Shown here one piece after another: positions 35,534 through 38,781 of a stretch of 38,781 bases of DNA; the first letter of the stretch is position 1, and every line of letters begins with the position of its first letter. Source of the stretch: Motilimonas pumila. GTDB lineage: Bacteria; Pseudomonadota; Gammaproteobacteria; Enterobacterales; CBDFNC01. A program made the position numbers and the translations under genes. The notes under the pieces were generated by a model. The model was given only the letters and a program-made list of their open reading frames with translations, had not been told where the DNA came from and ran no database searches. The stretch covers positions 1 through 38,781 of the forward strand of contig NZ_QZCH01000031.1 of assembly GCF_003596335.1 (NCBI RefSeq), written 5' to 3'.

Positions 35534-36496
35534 ATGGATTTATTACTGATTCTGACGTATACCGCCATTTGTATCGCGGTATTTAAAATATTCAATATTC
35601 CACTGACAAAGTGGACGGTACCAACCGCGGTACTCGGCGGCATTCTTATCATAGGTACCCTGATTTTCCTGATGAACTACAACCACCCCTATTCGGAGCA
35701 CACTCGTGAGTACTTTGTAACGACTCCCATTGTTCCTCCTGTCTCAGGACAAGTAGTAGAAGTGCCAATTAAACCAAACCAACCGGTTAGGAAAGGCGAT
35801 GTGCTATTTAAGCTTGATCCGGTGCCATTTCAAGCTACGGTAGATTCACTTAGAGCACGATTAGCATCCGCCAATGAAGACTTAACCCGTGCGGTAGAGC
35901 TTAAAAAGCGGGGGGTGGGCAGAGATCGCGACGTTGATTTAACCCGAGCGGCACGTGATGATATTGCAGCGCAATTACGCAACGCAGAGTATGAGTTATC
36001 ACAAACCGAGGTCAAAGCCATGAGTGACGGTTACGTTATTCAGCAAGCCTTGTTTCCAGGCGTGATCGCAAAGTCACTGCCACTTCGTCCGGTGATGATT
36101 TTTGTAAATAAAGAAGGTCAGAATTACTACGTAGGATGGTTTCGTCAAAACAGTTTATTGCGTCTGAAAAAAGGGTTTGAAGCCGAGATTGCATTTGACG
36201 GTTTGCCAGGGCAAGTATTTAGCGCTGAAGTAGAAGGTGTATTACCAGCAATGTCTGAAGGGCAAATCCAACCAACAGGGGATATCATCTCACCTCGCAG
36301 TGCGCCTTATGCCGGCCGCATACCTGTGTTACTGGAGATTACCGATCCTGAATTTGACCAATACATAGACCGCGTTCCAGGCGGTGCTTTTGGCCAAGCG
36401 GCCATTTACTCAGACAGCTTTCATCACGTCGCTATCATGCGGAAAATTTTATTACGCATGTCCTCTTGGATGGGATACATATTCCCCTTCCACTAA
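35534..36496 (+). CDS. HlyD/EmrA-family membrane fusion protein (YiaV/YibH-like)
   Basis: 320 residues. Two hydrophobic segments at the N-terminus (about 1-22 and 30-50) anchor it in the inner membrane. TPIVPPVSGQVVEVPIKPNQPVRKGDVLFKLD (about 64-95) is the lipoyl-like half of an HlyD adaptor; a helical hairpin (about 98-155) and AMSDGYVIQQALFPGVIA, the second half, follow, then a beta domain. Such adaptors connect an inner-membrane pump to an outer-membrane channel, but no pump gene is next to it. It is shorter than E. coli YiaV. Translated with the DUF3302 gene and ended by a terminator. Confidence 0.88.
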   Translation: MDLLLILTYTAICIAVFKIFNIPLTKWTVPTAVLGGILIIGTLIFLMNYNHPYSEHTREYFVTTPIVPPVSGQVVEVPIKPNQPVRKGDVLFKLDPVPFQATVDSLRARLASANEDLTRAVELKKRGVGRDRDVDLTRAARDDIAAQLRNAEYELSQTEVKAMSDGYVIQQALFPGVIAKSLPLRPVMIFVNKEGQNYYVGWFRQNSLLRLKKGFEAEIAFDGLPGQVFSAEVEGVLPAMSEGQIQPTGDIISPRSAPYAGRIPVLLEITDPEFDQYIDRVPGGAFGQAAIYSDSFHHVAIMRKILLRMSSWMGYIFPFH

Positions 36497-36516
36497 GATA
36501 AATTACGACTAATATT

Positions 36517-36542
36517 AAAGGGCTCTAAGGGCCCTTTTTTTT
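36517..36542 (+). terminator. Terminator of the DUF3302-HlyD unit
   Basis: AAAGGGC/GCCCTTT (36517-36523 and 36531-36537), 7-base loop, followed by an eight-T run on the plus strand, 20 bases after the HlyD-like stop codon. Confidence 0.85.
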
Positions 36543-36649
36543 ATGCAGAAAAAATATTATAACCGTGATCCAAGTAACCATACAATGACCCTCACTAGGT
36601 GGCTTTTGTTAAGCATGGCGTAGTTTTTGCTTTATTTCTGATGAAAAGG

Positions 36650-36676
36650 TTAAGTATTACAAGATCCTGACGATAA
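36650..36676 (+). promoter_or_regulatory. FliA (sigma-28) flagellar-class promoter of the chemoreceptor
   Basis: TTAAGTAT (36650-36657, six of eight against TAAAGTTT), exactly 11 bases, then GACGATAA (36669-36676, seven of eight against GCCGATAA). It lies 53 bases before the start codon of a chemoreceptor gene, where such promoters are expected. Confidence 0.75.
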
Positions 36677-36729
36677 CTATTTAGTCTAATTAGATTTTTC
36701 AGCAACAGTGCTGATTAAAGGGGTGCAAA

Positions 36730-38364
36730 GTGTTTAATAATTTAAGCTTTAAATTCAAGATTGCTATACCGGTAGCTGTAGTTACAGTGGTATTCGCGAT
36801 AACGTTTATATTTGCTGTTTCAGCATTTAATGAGCAAGCTAAAAGTAACTTGCTTTACGCTGAGAAAGTAAAGCCTGTGCAACTGGACAGTGAAGACGCA
36901 TATCGCGATTTCTACCAGGCGTTAGCAGGCTTGTATGGTGTTGTCATGGCTGATGACGCAGAAGACATTAAAGACTTCACTGAAGTGTTTTTAGACGAAA
37001 CCTCTAAAGCACAAAAACGGATCCAAGTCGCTCAAAGCTTGGTAGACATTGGTTTTATTTCCGCTCAGCGCAGCAGCAATATTCGCCAAGCTGAAAAATC
37101 TTTTATGGCATGGAAAAAGCTGGCGCAAACCGTGGTTGACGCAGGTGAGCGAGCTGACCAAGTTTACCCTGAGCACAGCGAGACTCTTGAGGGCTTGTTT
37201 AACGACATGGTGTCAAACCTTAAAGAATACAAAGAGGAAATTGACGCAAACACCAAAGCGCTTGAGCAGCAGAAGTTGGTTGACATTGAAGCGGCAAAAA
37301 GATCGATGGAGTTAGGCGGTTTATCGGCATTGATCATTGCTATTATCGTAACCTTTTTCTTTGCGAAAACCCTGGTAGCACCTTTGACACGCATCAATAC
37401 TGCGATGAAAGATATTGCATCTGGAGAAGGCGATCTCACCTCGCGCTTGAGAGTAGAAAGTAAAGACGAAGCCGGCCAGCTTGCAGAAACGTTCAATACC
37501 TTTGTCGCTAAGATCCAGCAAACGATTACCGAAGTGGTGATTTCTTCTAACGCAGTACGCGCTGAAATGACAAATATTCAATCGATTACCCAAGGGGTAG
37601 CTCATGGCGCAAGTAACCAACAGCAAGAAAGCGATGCGGTAGCCACTGCGGTGCACCAAATGAGCACCACCAGCGAAACCGTAAGCCATAACGCTGAAAC
37701 GGCGGCCAATGTCAGTTTGGAGGCAAATAACGAAGCCAGCAATGCCAAACAAGTGATTACGCAAACGGTTGAATCAATCAGCAACTTATCTTCCGAGCTA
37801 GACGGCGCTTCTAAGGTTATTAACACCCTAGAGCAAGACGTAGGTAATATTGCCTCGATCCTAGACGTTATTCGCGGCATCGCGGATCAAACCAACTTAC
37901 TGGCTCTGAACGCCGCCATTGAAGCAGCCCGCGCCGGCGAGCAAGGCCGAGGCTTTGCCGTGGTAGCCGATGAAGTTCGCTCACTGGCGAGTAAAACCCA
38001 AGACAGCACCGGCGAAATCCAAACCATGATTGAGAAACTGCAGTCGGGCGCGATGCAAGCGGTACAAGTCATGGAATCAAGCCAAGAGAGTGGTGAGCGT
38101 ACCGTTGAACAAGCCAGTGAAGCGGGCCACTCTTTAGATGCGATAGTACACAGCATTAGCACCATTAATGACTTAAACATGCAGATTGCAACAGCCGCCA
38201 AAGAGCAAAGCCAAGTCAGCCAAGACGTCAGCAATAATGTGCAGCGTATTGCCGACAATAGCCACCAGGTGGTAGAAATGGTAGCAAGCGCAGAAAATGC
38301 CTGTGGCATGCTATCTGACCAATGTGAGAGCCTTGACGGCTTAGTGGCCCAATTTAAAGTGTAG
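36730..38364 (+). CDS. Methyl-accepting chemotaxis protein
   Basis: 544 residues from a GTG start with AGGGG eight bases upstream. Membrane segment 1 is residues 11-32; a periplasmic, all-helical ligand-binding region (about 33-195, four-helix-bundle type) follows. Then come membrane segment 2 (about 196-213) and a HAMP domain (about 214-266, with [20 protein letters not shown]). The signalling domain has the hairpin tip [37 protein letters not shown] near 381-417. The tip contacts CheA and CheW. No C-terminal CheR/CheB pentapeptide is present. The ligand is not predictable. A FliA-type promoter upstream ties expression to the flagellar regulon; a terminator follows. Confidence 0.95.
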   Translation: MFNNLSFKFKIAIPVAVVTVVFAITFIFAVSAFNEQAKSNLLYAEKVKPVQLDSEDAYRDFYQALAGLYGVVMADDAEDIKDFTEVFLDETSKAQKRIQVAQSLVDIGFISAQRSSNIRQAEKSFMAWKKLAQTVVDAGERADQVYPEHSETLEGLFNDMVSNLKEYKEEIDANTKALEQQKLVDIEAAKRSMELGGLSALIIAIIVTFFFAKTLVAPLTRINTAMKDIASGEGDLTSRLRVESKDEAGQLAETFNTFVAKIQQTITEVVISSNAVRAEMTNIQSITQGVAHGASNQQQESDAVATAVHQMSTTSETVSHNAETAANVSLEANNEASNAKQVITQTVESISNLSSELDGASKVINTLEQDVGNIASILDVIRGIADQTNLLALNAAIEAARAGEQGRGFAVVADEVRSLASKTQDSTGEIQTMIEKLQSGAMQAVQVMESSQESGERTVEQASEAGHSLDAIVHSISTINDLNMQIATAAKEQSQVSQDVSNNVQRIADNSHQVVEMVASAENACGMLSDQCESLDGLVAQFKV

Positions 38365-38399
38365 ACAGCGGTTCAACTAACTTAAGCTCTGACAAACAA

Positions 38400-38426
38400 G
38401 CCAAGGCAACCTGCCTTGGCTTTTTT
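38400..38426 (+). terminator. Terminator of the chemoreceptor gene
   Basis: GCCAAGGCA/TGCCTTGGC (38400-38408 and 38412-38420), three-base loop, then six T on the plus strand, 36 bases after the stop codon. Confidence 0.92.
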
Positions 38427-38595
38427 ATTCCTGTTTATTCTCTGGGAGCCTCTTACAAAGGCGCTTAAGTCATGATGTGGTCATTCAAGCCACAACACAC
38501 CAATCGTCGTACGTGGCTTTGTACGAACTAACTAAGCGATAAAACTTAAGGTACTTAAAATACAAAATAGGAGTTAGCTTTAAGATACTAAAATA
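38427..38595. other. Intergenic DNA with interleaved inverted repeats
   Basis: No gene was seen between the chemoreceptor terminator and the octamer array. AAGCCAC/GTGGCTT (38487-38493 and 38513-38519) and TCGTAC/GTACGA (38507-38512 and 38521-38526) overlap in an A-B-A'-B' order, so only one of the two hairpins can form at a time. Confidence 0.45.
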
Positions 38596-38651
38596 TTGAA
38601 GTCTTGAAGTCTTGAAGTCTTGAAGTCTTGAAGTCTTGAAGTCTTGAGGTC
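38596..38651. repeat. Octamer tandem repeat TTGAAGTC, seven copies
   Basis: Six perfect head-to-tail copies (38596-38643) and a seventh with one change (TTGAGGTC, 38644-38651). Non-coding, 54 bases beyond the 3' end of tRNA-Phe and on the far side of its terminator. Such short-unit arrays commonly vary in copy number. Confidence 0.95.
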
Positions 38652-38671
38652 AAGAGTGTTTCAGTATAAAC

Positions 38672-38702
38672 AAAAAAGCCTCGCACAAGTGCGAGGCTTT
38701 TT
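38672..38702 (-). terminator. Terminator of the tRNA-Phe transcript
   Basis: AAAAAGCCTCGCAC/GTGCGAGGCTTTTT (38673-38686 and 38689-38702). On the minus strand it is followed by a T-run. It begins three bases past the tRNA 3' end. Confidence 0.9.
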
Positions 38703-38705
38703 ATA

Positions 38706-38781
38706 TGGTGCCCAGACGCGGAATTGAACCACGGACACGGGGATTTTCAATCCCCTGCTCTACCAACTGAGCTATCTGGGC
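38706..38781 (-). tRNA. pheT-tRNA: tRNA-Phe (anticodon GAA)
   Basis: 76 bases, complete, its 5' end exactly at the window edge. The acceptor stem GCCCAGA pairs with TCTGGGC and is followed by a genome-encoded CCA. The anticodon stem-loop GGGGATTGAAAATCCCC shows GAA, and the T-arm GGTTCAATTCC is normal. Close to E. coli tRNA-Phe. The promoter lies outside the window. Confidence 0.97.

Noticed and set aside
38487..38526. H-type pseudoknot from the interleaved inverted repeats
   Set aside because: One crossing loop would be a single base spanning a 7-base-pair stem, which is not feasible; alternative hairpins are the better reading.
38596..38651. CRISPR array
   Set aside because: The units are 8 bases with no spacers; it is a simple tandem repeat.

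Overview
This window looks like the chromosome of a marine gammaproteobacterium, most like Alteromonadales (Shewanella/Agarivorans-type). The reasons are close relatives of E. coli Fba, Pgk, Tkt, Tal, MetK and YaaA, the gammaproteobacterial synteny blocks metK-sprT-endA-rsmE-gshB-yqgE-ruvX and pilU-pilT/yggS-proC-yggT-yggU-(DUF4426)-rdgB-hemW, a LapA-type giant adhesin and a secreted GH19 chitinase. The species cannot be named from the sequence alone. No phage, insertion sequence or CRISPR array was seen.

Layout, left to right. 1-3755 (minus): N-terminal 1251 residues of a giant adhesin whose C-terminus lies outside the window; it has a LapA-like retention module, a di-alanine LapG-type cleavage site, two Calx-beta-like segments and nearly eight Ig-like repeats of about 105 residues. 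4085-8918 (minus): tkt, pgk and fba, each with its own terminator; no epd lies between tkt and pgk. 9210-11293: a CLC-family gene whose product lacks the gating glutamate, convergent with an unrecognised protein that carries an internal duplication. 11598-16897 (plus): metK with a MetJ-box operator, then sprT, endA, rsmE, gshB, yqgE and ruvX. 16970-23590: a mixed block that separates ruvX from pilT/pilU; it holds a GNAT acetyltransferase, a stand-alone degenerate receiver protein, a 40-residue secreted peptide, an OmpA-like lipoprotein, a sodium:amino-acid symporter, transaldolase, a DUF3545 protein and YaaA. 23691-30565: pilU/pilT (minus) diverge from yggS-proC-yggT-yggU-DUF4426-rdgB-hemW (plus). 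30646-38781: an accessory-looking stretch with btuB under a cobalamin riboswitch, a GH19 chitinase with three chitin-binding-like modules, a DUF3302/HlyD membrane pair, a chemoreceptor behind a FliA-type promoter, an octamer tandem repeat and tRNA-Phe.

How the parts fit together. Tkt, Pgk, Fba and Tal give a lower-glycolysis/pentose-phosphate core. The adhesin, twitching ATPases, chemoreceptor and secreted chitinase together suggest (inference) a surface-colonising, chitin-using marine lifestyle. The less expected items are the CLC homologue with all three proton-coupling or gating landmark residues changed, the orphan pseudo-receiver in which the phospho-acceptor Asp is Asn and the switch Lys is Gln, the duplicated-module protein at 10472-11293, the mosaic adhesin repeats and the octamer array beside tRNA-Phe.
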